The notes beneath the pieces were generated by a model, which saw nothing but the letters and a program-made list of their open reading frames with translations, made no database searches and was not told where the DNA came from. From Branchipolynoe longqiensis (taxonomy: Eukaryota > Annelida > Polychaeta > Phyllodocida > Polynoidae), in the NCBI GenBank assembly GCA_030323885.1, contig CM059187.1:123639165-123703164 (forward strand): 64,000 bases of DNA. The letters are read 5' to 3'. The position numbers and the translations under genes are program-made. Positions 23,163 through 34,023 of the stretch are shown in pieces; within the stretch, counting starts at the first letter, position 1; every line of letters begins with the position of its first letter.

Positions 23163-23340
23163 TACACGGCTATGATTTAAGGTGTGTATTACCATGACCT
23201 ACACAGTGTAAGTTAGTAATTAGCCAATGCATGAAGACTACGACCGTAGTATCCACGCTGTGGGTATCATTCTTTAATAGCCATTATATCATGGGAAGCC
23301 GCGTGTGATATACTGTTCTGAGAAACCTGTGTGGACCTGT

Positions 23341-23358
23341 GCCGCCCCCTGGTGGCTG
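23341..23358 (-). promoter_or_regulatory. CTCF-like motif
   Basis: The + strand GCCGCCCCCTGGTGGCTG is the inverse of the CTCF core CCACCAGGGGGCGGC. It is the best CTCF match in the window and points toward those at 1197 and 1538. Confidence 0.45.
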
Positions 23359-23627
23359 CTGAGGGAGTGTTCCTCTGCCGATAACCACGTGACTACACCA
23401 CGTGTAACCCTACTGCCACAGCCGAGGTGTAATGTGGCTTCCACCGGGAGTAAGCCTACATCTAATGCGCGGTACTTGAATATGGTCTTAGGGAAAAAAA
23501 GGAAAAAAAGGAAGCCCCTCGGTTCCACCCCCCCCCCCCCACGTACACAATATTCGAAGTGAATAGTCATGTATGTGTGTATTGTATTTGTAAGCGATGA
23601 TGAACATTGCCGAGTAGGTGTAGGTGG

Positions 23628-23954
23628 TTGATTGTTGGAGTTTTACGTCCTGGCAACATCTAAGGTCATATCAGGGTGTGTATTGACTCGTGACAGTGCA
23701 CACTCATGGTGACTTTATAGTGCTGCCCCACTGGGAGACCAGGCCACCAGCACCATAATCCAATATCCCACTCAGTCACATTATCCTGACACTGAGCTAA
23801 CCAGTCCTTGCCCTATCCTATTAATGCTGAGCACCAAGCTAGGAAGCATCAAGTATCAATTTTGTAAGTCAGTGGTTTGACTCGACCGGGAATGGAACTC
23901 CCTATCTCCAGCACCGGAGGTCTGCACTCTACTGATTCGGCCACCGCATCCGGC
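23628..23954 (-). mobile_element. SINE-A copy, type-2 head
   Basis: Complete copy. The head at right reads as GGTGGCCGAATCAGTAGAG on the minus strand. Confidence 0.95.
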
Positions 23955-23979
23955 ATGCATGCTGAGTAGACCTGTCTAA

Positions 23980-24292
23980 AGGCCCTGTCACACCTCACCG
24001 GATTGTGGGGAAATGGACAGAAAACAAACAATGTCCGGTTTGTGTCCGTACAAGTTTTCAACATGCACAAAACTAGGAACGATGCCGCCGGATTGACGTC
24101 TACGGTTCTTGACCGGTTTGATTTTGTTTCGTCCGTTGGCTATCCATTCATGTCCCTTTCATGTCCATTTCATGTCTGTTTGTAGACCAGATGTCACAAC
24201 ACTTTGACACATTTTAATACATTTTGATACTTATCACCACCGGACTAGACAATTCTGTCCGTTGCTCAATCCGGCATAGTGTGACATGCACT
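23980..24292. mobile_element. H-MITE 1 (TGTCCGTT word family)
   Basis: Imperfect terminal repeats AGGCCCTGTCACACCTCACC and its inverse ending GTGTGACATGCACT are flanked by TAA on both sides (23977-23979, 24293-24295). The interior is full of TGTCCGT/ATGTCC and CCGGATT words. The 3-bp TWA target suggests PIF/Harbinger mobilisation. No transposase. Confidence 0.85.
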
Positions 24293-24552
24293 TAAGAGTA
24301 AGACTGGATGATATTTACCCCGTACCCAGCAAAGCAATGTGTTAGTTCATGCACTGTTACTTCTATTAGAAGGTTTATTATGGGGTTTTTTCCTCAAAAT
24401 ATGTTGGGTTCTTCTTTGCAATCACTGTGTATTATAACCAATCTAATCCGCCTCCATGCTGCAAATTAGGTCAAACCTTGTGGGTAGGGTAATTTCTACC
24501 GATGATTGTAGTATATTTGTGTCATTATGGTCATGGAAGCCACTTATTATAA

Positions 24553-24868
24553 GACCAGACGGGATGGCCGATGAGTTAGAGTGTCCGTCTCCCGTGTTGG
24601 TAGATCGTCGGGTCGAGTCAAACCAATGACTTAAAAATTTATACTTGTTGCTTCCTAGTCTGGCGCTCGGTATCATTAGGATAGGGCAAGGACTGGTTGG
24701 CTCAGTGTCAGGATAATGTTACTGAGTGGGATATCAGGTCATGGTGCTGGTGGCCTGGTCTTCCAATGGGGCAGCACTATAAAGTCGCCATGAGTCCGCA
24801 CTGTCACAAGTCGGTACCCGTCCTGATATGACCTTAGATGTTGCTAGGACGTAAACAACAACAAACAA
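24553..24868 (+). mobile_element. SINE-A copy, type-1 head, AACAAC tail
   Basis: Starts GACCAGACGGGATGGCCGAT, with part of the B-box region deleted. The tail is GTAAACAACAACAAAC. Confidence 0.9.
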
Positions 24869-24869
24869 G

Positions 24870-24990
24870 CGTATATATATATATATATATATATATATGA
24901 CTATAAACAATGCTATATATCAAAACATATCCTATGACAATTGGCCTAGCATATGGTTATATATATATATTGTATATATATATATATCTA
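24870..24990. repeat. (TA)n microsatellites
   Basis: Three separate TATATA runs within 120 bp. Confidence 0.8.
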
Positions 24991-25328
24991 AACATATAAG
25001 CCACGCTACAACTGACGCGATCATGATTGCAGGCTATGGATAAGTGAGTATCATTACCCATTGGTCAATGTGCAGTGGCCAGGATTACCTTCACGGGGAT
25101 TACCTTCACGTATTGTGCCTATGTAACCAAAGTGAACCTTCTGGTTACACCATCCACTGTGCTACGTGGAGCATCGCCATGTTGCTATAGCAACCAATTT
25201 ATTTTATTGTTTAAAGTTTACCAAATTGAAGTGACCCCTAAACAAGTGGGTTCTTGTCGGTGATTACTTTTCGGTTTGTTTTAAGTAATATCTGTATATA
25301 TTTATATCCCGTCCAGATATTTACCTTA

Positions 25329-25779
25329 AGCCCCTGTTGCATCTCACCGGATTGAGGAAACGGAAAGAAACCGAACAAAGTCTGTTGATATCCGGCAAAG
25401 TGTGGTTTGTGTCCGTTGCATATCCGTCACATATCCAATGATATCCGGCCTGATCCGTTACAAGTTTTGAACATACACAAAACTTGGAACGAATGCCGCC
25501 GGATTGACATCTACGGTTCTTGTCTGGTTTGAGTCTGTTTAGTCCGCTTACTATCCGTTTGCTATCCATTCATGTCCGTTTAATGTCCGTTTCATGTCCG
25601 TTTCATGTCCGCTTCATGTCCGTTTCATGTCCGTTTCATGTATGTTCGTCCAGGGGCCTTTGACCCGATATCGCAACATTTTGACACATTTCAATACATT
25701 TTGATACTTATCACGCACAAACAACACCGGACTAGACCATTGTGTCCGTTGCTCAATCCGGCGAGGTGTGACAGGGGCT
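25329..25779. mobile_element. H-MITE 2 (TGTCCGTT word family)
   Basis: Termini AGCCCCTGTTGCATCTCACC and its inverse ending GGTGTGACAGGGGCT are flanked by TTA at 25326-25328 and 25780-25782. CATGTCCGTTT is tandemly repeated at 25560-25650, and ATCCG/TCCGTT words fill the rest. It is the longer sister of H-MITE 1. Confidence 0.9.
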
Positions 25780-25789
25780 TTAGATGTTG

Positions 25790-26190
25790 TAGGAGGTAAA
25801 GCTCTAACAAAAAAACTAAATATATGTCCTTATTTATATATATACATTGGAAGTATTGCATACTAACATTTTTTACATGATAAATATTGTGTATGCAAGG
25901 AATACAGATAGACGACACATTCAAAATATTTCTAATTGAAAACTTATTTGTGCGATTATATTATGTTCTGGTGAGGCCAACAAACTTAAACTCAAACATT
26001 GAGCATCTCTCAACTATGTTCTCGTCAATATATTCATGGTAGACACCCTTAGAGAATGCATACATTCTCAGACGCAGAAGACAGTAAATAATAATAATAG
26101 CAACCAGCTTTCCCCATTTAAAACAGTCGTCATTTTTCCTCCGCCTTCAATTCTAGAAATGTCAACAGGTTTTTTATAAGGTAGACTTTC
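25790..26190. other. No gene seen
   Basis: AT-rich sequence with no recognised repeat or exon. Confidence 0.45.
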
Positions 26191-26632
26191 TGGAGGGGGT
26201 TGGAGAGAGAGAAAGGGGGGGGGGGAGGAGGCGGGTGTCTGTGTGAGGGTGGGGGGTGGTGGGGGTGGAGGTAAGTGTCGCTGTTGCTGTTAGACACACA
26301 CGTCACGTGTAGGGGCGTGCCGGTAACATTCGCCAATTACTCGCACCTGTCACACCTCCTCCTCCTCCAGGTCTCCCCGCGTTGCATCCCCAGTCCCGGC
26401 CCGGCTCCCCCCCCCCCCACCCACCCTCACCCCACCCCACCCCGCGACCCCGGCCCGGCTCCGCCCGCCCCTCATCAGTCGTCGTCGTTCTCGCGCCGAG
26501 TATCAGCCAGTGGTCTGGCCCGTGGAGCAGAAAATAAAAGGCCTAAAACCGGGCGTTTGAAATAACCCTGACAGCGCTGCGAGAGAAATGAAAACAACGC
26601 GGCAGGCAAACATGACAAATAGCCACTGTGGG
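26191..26632. other. G-rich then C-rich sequence, no gene seen
   Basis: GGGGGGAGG and GGTGGGGG patches (26195-26275) are followed by CTCCTCC and CCCCCACCC patches (26350-26470). Between them ordinary sequence gives no recognisable exon. Confidence 0.4.
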
Positions 26633-26997
26633 CAGAGAGAGAGAGAGAGGGTGAGAAAGAGAGAAAGAGAGTGAGAGAGAAAGATAGAAAGACAAAAAGA
26701 GAGTGGGTGAGAGAGAGAAGAAGAGAAGGAGAGAAAGAGCTGGAGAGAGAGGGAAAGAGATAAAGAGACAGAGGGAGAGAGATGGAAAGAGAGAAAGAGA
26801 GAAAGAGAGAGAGGGAGAGAGAGAAAGAGAGAAAGAGAGTGCGAGCGATGGGGTGGAGCGAGAGGAAGACAGGGAGAGAGAGCAAGAATGAAAGAACAAG
26901 AGAGAGCACAAGAAAGACAGCGAGAGCAACAGACGGAGTGCGAGAGAGAATAAGAAAGAACGAGAGCAAGAGAGATGAAGAGAGCGAGAGAGAGCGG
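26633..26997. repeat. (GAGAAA)n polypurine tract
   Basis: About 360 bp of GAGAGA, GAAAGAGA and related words on the + strand. Arg/Glu/Lys frames on + and Ser/Leu/Phe frames on - are compositional. Confidence 0.95.
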
Positions 26998-27164
26998 CCC
27001 CAAACGCCATACACCACTTGGAGGCTGGGATAGGGCGGAGAGGCAGTAACCATAGCTACAGCAGTGTTATTATGCAACACTACCGTGTGACCCTCTTCCC
27101 GTTCGCCCACCCACACTACAACACACCTGTGCGCCCCCAATCGCCACTCTCATTCACTACATTC

Positions 27165-28360
27165 ATTCTTCTTCTGAGCCTCTTCATCCCTCCCCACGCC
27201 ACTCCCTTGTTCTTCCACTCCAACACATTCTCTCTCCTTTTATCTCCCTCACATTCTTCCTCGCGTTTCCTCCTCCGGCCTCCTCCGTCCTCCTCCCTCT
27301 TCCTCCCTCCTTTTCCCTCCTACCCCCTCCCTCCTCCACCCCTTCGCCCTCCTCTGCCCTCCTCTCTCTCCTCGTCCCTCCTCCCACCTCCTCCTTCATC
27401 CTCCTCCCCATCCTCCCTCCTCCACCCTCCTCCACCATCCTCCTCCTCCCCCTCTTCTTCCCTCCTCTTCCCTCCTCCTCCCTCCTCCTCCCTCCTCCTC
27501 CCTCCTCCACAATCCTCATCTCCCTCCTTCTCCCTCCTCCTCCCGCCTCCCACACCTTCTCCCCTCCCATCTTCCCCCTTCCTCCTCCCCCTCCTCCCTC
27601 CTCCTCTGCCTCCTCCTCCCGCCTCCCCCACCTTCTTACCTCCCCTCTTCCTCCTCCTCCCCCGCCCGCTTCCTCCCTCCTCCTCCTCCCTCCTCCTCCT
27701 TTCCTCCTCCCTCCACCTCCCCTCCCTCCCCTATCTCCTCCCCTACTCACCCACCTGCTCTCTCCTTCGGCCTCCTGCCCATCCCACCTCCTTCCCCTCC
27801 TCCCTTCCTCCCCTGTTCCTCCATCCTCCTCCCGCCTCCTCATATCTCCTCCCCTTCCCCCCCCCTACACCACCTTCCTCCCTCTCTCCTCTCATGCTCT
27901 CTCCCCCAGCCTCCTGCCCATCCCCACCTACCTTCCCTTCTCCCTCCACCTTCTCCTCCTCTCCTCTCTCCCCCCGTTCCCCTCCCTCCTCCTCTGTCCT
28001 CCTCTCTCACCCTGTTCCCCTCCCTCCTCCTCTGTCCTCCTTCGTCCCCCTCCCCTCCCTCCTCCTCCCACTTCCTGCTTCCTCCCCTCCCCCTCCTCCA
28101 CGCCTTTCACCACTTTCCTCTACCCTATACTCCAGTCCGCCTCCCCCACCTCCTCTCTCCACATCCCTTCTAACTCCTCTTCCCCAACCTCTCTCCCCAC
28201 CCTCTGCTTTCCTTTTTCCCTCCCCATCCACCTCACCTCCCTCCTCTCCGCTTCCCCTCTCTCCTCCTCCTCCTCCTCCTCCATATCCACCGCTTCTTTC
28301 CCCCTCCTTCCCCTCCCCCTCATCTCCTCCCCTGTCCCAAGCGCGCCCAAGGCCCTACCA
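27165..28360. repeat. 1.2-kb polypyrimidine (CCTCCTCCC) tract
   Basis: Almost pure C/T on the + strand, with CTCCTCC, CCTCCCTC and CTCCTTCC words. It supports a 506-codon Ser/Pro-rich frame on + and 219-codon Gly/Glu/Arg-rich frames on -. None has a domain. A tight CTCCTCCCTC array sits at 27470-27510. It faces the polypurine tract 170 bp upstream. Confidence 0.95.
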
Positions 28361-28688
28361 CCATACCAGTGGGGAGAGGGGGGGGGGGGGCATGGCCCAG
28401 TCCCCCTCACCCCCCTCCCCCATCCCACGAGTTATGGCGGCAGATATTATCTATAATGAGGACCATTACGGCCTATTCGTCTGCCCACCGGTCCCGCCAC
28501 GTCATGCCGGTTTTGTGCCGGGGGATGCACGCAGGTAGACGGCTGTTGGGCGCCGGGCCGCGCGCCTGTTTTAGGGTCCTCACGTGTCGGCACGTCGCCT
28601 TCTGCTCGCGGCGTTGGTTCACTTAATGGCCGCACGCCGCGCTGTGTTTCACCGTGCGGCGGCGTAGTCGCAGCCAGGGGAGGTTTGT
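28361..28688. other. CpG-rich unique stretch, function unknown
   Basis: After a G-run (28380-28390) comes about 250 bp rich in CpG (GCGCCGGGCCGCGCGCC near 28550). It has CCATTACGGCC and CACGTGTCGGCACGTCGCC. It could be a promoter-like island or the edge of an exon. No splice-supported reading frame is evident. Confidence 0.3.
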
Positions 28689-29018
28689 TGGGTAGTTGTT
28701 GGGGGCTTACGTCCTGGCAACATCTAAGGTCATATCAGGATGGTTAACGACTAGTGACATGGCACACTCATGATGACTTTATAATTATAGTGCTGCCCAA
28801 CTGGGGGACCAGGCCACCAGCACCATGACCTGATATAGTCACATTATCCTGACACTTAGCCAACCAGTCATTCCCCTATCCTAATAATACCGAATGCCTG
28901 GTTAGGGAGCGACAAGTATAAATTTTTAAGTCATTGGCTTGACTTAACCAGCGATCGAATCCCACGATCTATCAAAACGGGAGACGACGCTCAACTCATT
29001 CGGCCATCCTGTCTGGTC
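28689..29018 (-). mobile_element. SINE-A copy, type-1 head
   Basis: Complete minus-strand copy. The type-1 head ends GGCCATCCTGTCTGGTC on the + strand. Confidence 0.95.
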
Positions 29019-29034
29019 AGGAGGAGGCTTGTGT

Positions 29035-29407
29035 CTTTGTTGTTGTTTTGCATCCTAGCAACATCTAAGGTCATATCAGGACGGGTAGCGACTTGCGACA
29101 ATGCACACTCATGATGACTTTATAGTGTGGCCCTCTGGGAGGGCAGGCCACCAGCACAATGATCTAATATCCCACTCAGTCACATAATCCTGACACTGAG
29201 CCACCCAATAATCCTCATCTCCCTCCTTCTCCCTCATCCTCCCGCCTCCCACACCTTCTCCCCTATCCTAATAATGCTGAGTGCCTGGCTAGGAAGCGAC
29301 AAGTATAAATTTTTACGTCATTGGTTTGACTCGACTAGGGATCGAATCCGATGATCTACCAAAATGGAGGACAGATGCTGAACTCATTCGGCTATCCCAT
29401 CTGGTCA
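29035..29407 (-). mobile_element. SINE-A copy with 55-bp foreign insert
   Basis: Type-1 head at right (GGCTATCCCATCTGGTC on the + strand). The body is interrupted at 29210-29264 by C/T-rich DNA where other copies have the short CAGTCCTTG word. That segment matches 27511-27565 at 54 of 55 positions. Confidence 0.95.
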
Positions 29408-29572
29408 GGAGGAAGAGATCATGAGCTGGAGGAGGAGCTGAGGGATGCTGAGGCAAAGGCTGTAAGGCCCAGTTCTGGTGGTGGTTGGGTGGTGAGGGGG
29501 GGGGGGAGGTCGGTAATACCAAATTCAATGTATGACAACGATACAGCTTTCATATAGGAATTTCTTAAATAA

Positions 29573-30453
29573 CCATGCAGTGGTCGAATCAGTAAGATAA
29601 CTGGCTCCCCGTGTGAATGATAGAGGGTTCTATTTCTAATCATTTTGACCAAGTTACACCAATGACTTCAGAAATTGATGCTTATCGCGCCCTCGCCTGG
29701 TGCTCAGCATTAACAATAATAGGATAGGGTAAGGACTGGTTAGCTCAGTATCAGTATCAGGATAATGTGACTGAGTGGGATATCGGGTCTCAATGGGATA
29801 GCACGGTAAATGCTACTGTAAAGTCGACGGCTGGCGGGTTGAGTGGTGTAGATAGGCTAATAAGAAATCACTACAGCCAAGGAAGGAAAGTAGATAACGA
29901 GTGAAAGGTAGGAGAGTGAGACTCCCTAATTTATTGTATATATAGTTTCAAGAAACAAGATGGTGGTGATCACATGATCCAGTCTTTCAATCACTAACAG
30001 ACATTCCTCTATCCACCAATGAGGGTTCAATATCCTTGTATCCAAGGCATGGTTAGATCTGGCTACAGTGCCCTGTTGTGTCTGGTGTGCAGTGATCCAC
30101 AAATAACACTTGGAGGGGAGGGGGTATTTGAGTCGACTTCCCAAAGACTGTCCCACATGTGAAGAAGTGACCCTCTCTCTCTATCTATATTGATATACAA
30201 TTTCTATCTTTAATTAGTAATGGATCACCAACACCACATATACCTTATATGCCTTTGGTTTTACATACCATTTACCATTTTATAGACAAGTTGCAATTTA
30301 TTATACTTATAGTATAGTTCTCCATAGCCCATATCTCAAATATCGGAACATTTTACACTACCGTGAGTGTGCACTGTCACAAGTCGGTATCAGTCCCGGT
30401 ATTACCTCCGAAAAGCTCAATGTTGCTAGAATGGAAAGCCCCAACAAACAACC
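29573..30453 (+). mobile_element. SINE-A copy split by a solo LTR
   Basis: The 5' part (29573-29816) carries a degenerate head and body words GGTTAGCTCAGTATCAG. The 3' part resumes at 30358 with CTACCGTGAGTGTGCAC and ends in CCCCAACAAACAACC. Removing the LTR and one CTAC restores the SINE order. Confidence 0.85.
29817..30357. mobile_element. Solo LTR, copy 1
   Basis: It starts TGTAAAGTC and ends ATTTTACA, with a 4-bp duplication CTAC on both sides (29813-29816, 30358-30361). TG...CA ends, 541 bp length and lack of internal genes fit a solitary LTR. The 4-bp duplication fits some Ty3/Gypsy and BEL elements. It shares its first ~110 bp and its ATATCGGAAYATTTTACA end with 36702-37210. Confidence 0.75.
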
Positions 30454-30597
30454 TATGAGTATGAGTATGCAATTAGTACCGAGTTCCCCGAATAACGCGG
30501 TCCAACTTACTCCGAGGGAAAACAGTGCTTGTTGCACCTGCGTGGTATAGTGGCATTGCATTGCACTTGTTATAGGTTCACGTCCTGCTTACTCTAA

Positions 30598-31190
30598 AGC
30601 CGTGTTCACACGAACAAAATCTAAAGCGATTTAGACAAGGCAGATAGCAGGAGTCGAATTAGTCGCCCGTTCACACGGGCACTACTTGGGCCGGAAGTCG
30701 ATATCTGCACATGAGCAAGTCCAGTCTGACCAGCACCAGTTTTCAGTTAGGCGACATCACCACTAGAGAGTGGGTTCGACCTAGATATGTATGTACTGAA
30801 TCGTATTGGTTTGGAACGGTCAAAACCTCTGCTGGGCAGTGAAACCCTAAAAATAAATGATGAAAATATATCTGTGCACCTCTAGCAGGTTCATAGACCA
30901 AATTATATAATATGCGCTTTTGATCGACCGGAAAGTCAACAAAGTAAGCTCTCGACTGCGCATGCGTGTGATGTCCTTAATCTGCCTTATTGCGTCCACA
31001 CGGACAAAATAAATCGATTCACAGAAATCGACTCACGTAAACTACCTCGAGAGGTGGTTTACATTATCTAGATCACAGGAATCGAATCAGCCTTAATCCG
31101 CCTCAGACGCCCGTTCACACGCGAAATGTAACACAAACTATACAAGTCGATTTCTACGAATCGATTTACATCGCCCGTGTGAACACGGCT
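30598..31190. mobile_element. H-MITE 3 (AATCGATT word family)
   Basis: Termini AGCCGTGTTCACACG and CGTGTGAACACGGCT are exact inverses, flanked by TAA at 30595-30597 and 31191-31193. ATCGATT, TCGACT and GAATCGA words recur on both strands. CCGTTCACACG appears internally (30667, 31111), as extra copies of terminal sequence. Confidence 0.95.
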
Positions 31191-31394
31191 TAAAACTAGT
31201 AAAAGGAACCCTTGACGATACCAAATGCCCAATGTGTGTATCTACCGCAAAGCCTCTCTTCAGAGGACACTTTTGTATTTCCCCTGACATGTGTCTCATC
31301 ATTGCAAAGTGAAGTGAAATGAGACAGAAGCAGTTCTACATCGAAAACGGTTTTCGGGCATGGTAAAGGTTTGCTGATCACATGGTAGCTGACA

Positions 31395-31745
31395 ATGTGT
31401 CTTCTCTATATGAATATATATGAATGTATATCTTGATTGCGTATAAATATGCATATATATTCATAAATATTCTTACATATTCATAAATATATTCATATAT
31501 GTATTCATATATATTCATATATATTCATACATATTCATATGTATTCATATATATTCATATATTTTCATGTAAATTCATATATTCATATATATTCATATAT
31601 ATTCATATATTCATATATATTCATATATATTCATATATATTCATATATATTCATATATATTCATATATATTCATATATATTCATATATATTCATATATAT
31701 TCATATACATTCATACATATTCATATATATTCATATGTATATTCA
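31395..31745. repeat. TTCATATATA decamer array
   Basis: More than 20 near-perfect ATTCATATAT decamers. Tyr/Ser/Ile-rich frames result. Confidence 0.95.
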
Positions 31746-31976
31746 TGTAAGCAAGAGGAGGCGACGAACATAAAAACCAGACTTCAGTAGTCACGTCAAG
31801 TGCAGCTGGACACCGAATGACCAGCTTGGTGCACCGGGCAGCAGCAGGCGGCCTGCATACAGCGCTGCGAGCCCCCCTCCCCCTGGTCTCGAACCCGGGA
31901 ACCACAATAGTGTTAACTAGAAGTAGCATAGCCGGATCCGTCCTTGCCTTACAGCTGCATACAGGCGTGTATACGG
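31746..31976. other. Unique spacer with a tRNA B-box-like word
   Basis: Between the two AT arrays. On the minus strand, CCCGGGTTCGAGACCAGG (31880-31897) fits a tRNA B box, but no A box is placed correctly. It may be a SINE remnant. Confidence 0.35.
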
Positions 31977-32300
31977 GCTATATATTCATGTATTTTCATA
32001 TGTATTTTCATATATTTTCGTATATATTTTCATGTAATATATATGAATATATATGTGAATATATATGACTATTTAGATGAATATATATGAATATATATGA
32101 ATATATATGAATATATATATAAATATATATTAATATATATTAATATATATTGATATATATTAATATATATTAATATATATTAATATATATATGACAATAT
32201 ATATGAATATATATGAAAATACATGAATATGTGTGAATGTACATGAATATACATGAGTATACATGAATATATATATATATGACTATGAGTATATTGTATT
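31977..32300. repeat. TATATGAATA array, inverse of 31395-31745
   Basis: The decamer here is ATATATGAAT, the inverse complement of the upstream array, mixed with ATTAATATAT. Confidence 0.9.
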
Positions 32301-32983
32301 AATATATATCTATATATGTATAAATACCATATACATTGTAATCAGCATAGGAGAATAACGATACAGTCTATTCACATACTACAAATATGTTTTTCGCTCT
32401 AGGCTATAACTATGTAAAAGATCTATATAATATACTTTACGTTTAGTAAACTCACGCCTCTAAATACACATATACTAGATACATGGTACCAATGTCAAGG
32501 TCATCGGTCATAGTAAACCCCGCCCCCTGAGTACCAGTGTCAACTCAAGTCGTTCATCATCGTGCTCTATGATTACTTCCCTTAGGTCGACGGGCGGAGC
32601 AGACAGGAAACCGCTGCGTGGGTGTGGCCAGACGAAATTTGATTGACAGCGGGGTGAAAGGGGGCGTGGTTAGTGGGCGGCGTTGGCGTAATTACCTGAG
32701 CGTATCTGTGTGTGGGGTAACCGTGGGTGGGCCCAGAGGGCATGTCCACAACCCACTCCATCTCCATCGTGCATATATGCCCACTCCAACAAGCACAAAC
32801 ACCCAGTCACACAGGCACTAACGTCATCCTCTAAAGCCCGCATTACGCTAACTGATATAACTTGTCGTGGAATGTCCATTTCACGGGAGTTTGAAAGAAT
32901 ATTCCCTTTTATTTTATTAATACAATTGTTGATTAAGCTGGGGAAATTTCCAAAATGGTCGGTCTTCTTAATTGTACTACTCC
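32301..32983. other. Unique DNA, possible regulatory cluster
   Basis: It contains TTGATTGACAGC (32638-32649), a PBX/MEIS-type composite site, then GGGGGCGTGGTTA (SP/KLF-like) within 30 bp. Short frames have no family resemblance. Confidence 0.25.
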
Positions 32984-33067
32984 TAGTAATGCCGAGCGAC
33001 AACGTTTTAGCAACAAGTATCAACTGTCGCAAGTCTGTGGTTTGACTTCATCGGAGATCGAAGACAT
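32984..33067 (-). mobile_element. SINE-A fragment
   Basis: CCTAGTAATGCCGAGCG, CAACAAGTATCAACTG and GGTTTGACTTCATCGG follow SINE-A order on the minus strand. Confidence 0.65.
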
Positions 33068-33743
33068 AAGTGATCAGACAGGAAGCGAGCACTGAACATA
33101 ACTGCTTTTTCTCCTTCTTCTTTTTCTTTTCCTTTTCATCTTCTTCTTGTATGACTATTGATGTATGACTGTATTGTTAATGTTATTATTACTACCATCA
33201 CCATCCTCATCACTATGCGTATTATTTTGCTTATTATTAGTAGTACTAGTAGTCCCAATGTCTGCCGTTCCATGGTCTTGCACTCGCTGTCAAACACACA
33301 CGGAAGAACAGCAAGATCTAAATACAGTATACTTCACCTGGATTGTTGGTAAACCTATCCGCTCTCCATGGCGTCAACAGTCAAGTGACCCGCCACCTAA
33401 TTCGCTAGGTCCCACATCGCCTCTATAGTGGGTGGGTGCTAGCCACATGCAGTAGAGGGCAGGGCCCTGCCCGGTGGCTAGCGTGCCACCACCTAGCCCA
33501 GCTCAATGTAATATGTACGGCGTAGTGTCTATGCCACCACGTGGTAGAGGAGCTCATGTACAGACTACTACTACTACTAGTACTACAGTACTACTACCTC
33601 ACCATTTTCACCAACCACTCCAGTGTAGTTATCACTCACATGACCCTATACCCAAAGTTGTGTCCGCGATTCCCGATCGACGCGATTTAAGTAGAATTAT
33701 CGGTTATCGCGAGGCAGGCTTATATCACCTTTTCTAACCTGGA
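33068..33743. other. No gene seen
   Basis: Pyrimidine-rich at 33100-33145, an (ACT)n patch at 33565-33600, otherwise ordinary sequence. Confidence 0.4.
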
Positions 33744-33980
33744 TAAAGCTAGGATTCCTTACACACGGTAAGCGGCATGCGGCATGCGGCAAGCGGCATG
33801 CGGTATGCGAATGGGAAGATTCCTTACACACGGCATGCGGCGTGCGGCATGCGGTAAGCAGCATATAAAAGTGTGCACCCATGTGTACATTCATTGGTAT
33901 TCATATTTATGTGCATATGGTAGCATTTTTAGCTTTAAGCTAGGATTCCTTACACACGGTAACCGTCAGTCTCCCGATTG

Positions 33981-34023
33981 GGACGGTCCTAACATCCTAA
34001 ACTGAGCCATGTTAGGACCGTCC
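33981..34023. repeat. 15-bp perfect inverted repeat
   Basis: GGACGGTCCTAACAT and ATGTTAGGACCGTCC are separated by 13 bp. The right arm opens the first 308-bp unit. Confidence 0.85.

Noticed and set aside
27018..28538. 506-codon open frame, Ser/Pro-rich
   Set aside because: It lies over an almost pure C/T tract where stops cannot occur. No domain, no codon-level constraint, and the opposite strand is equally open.
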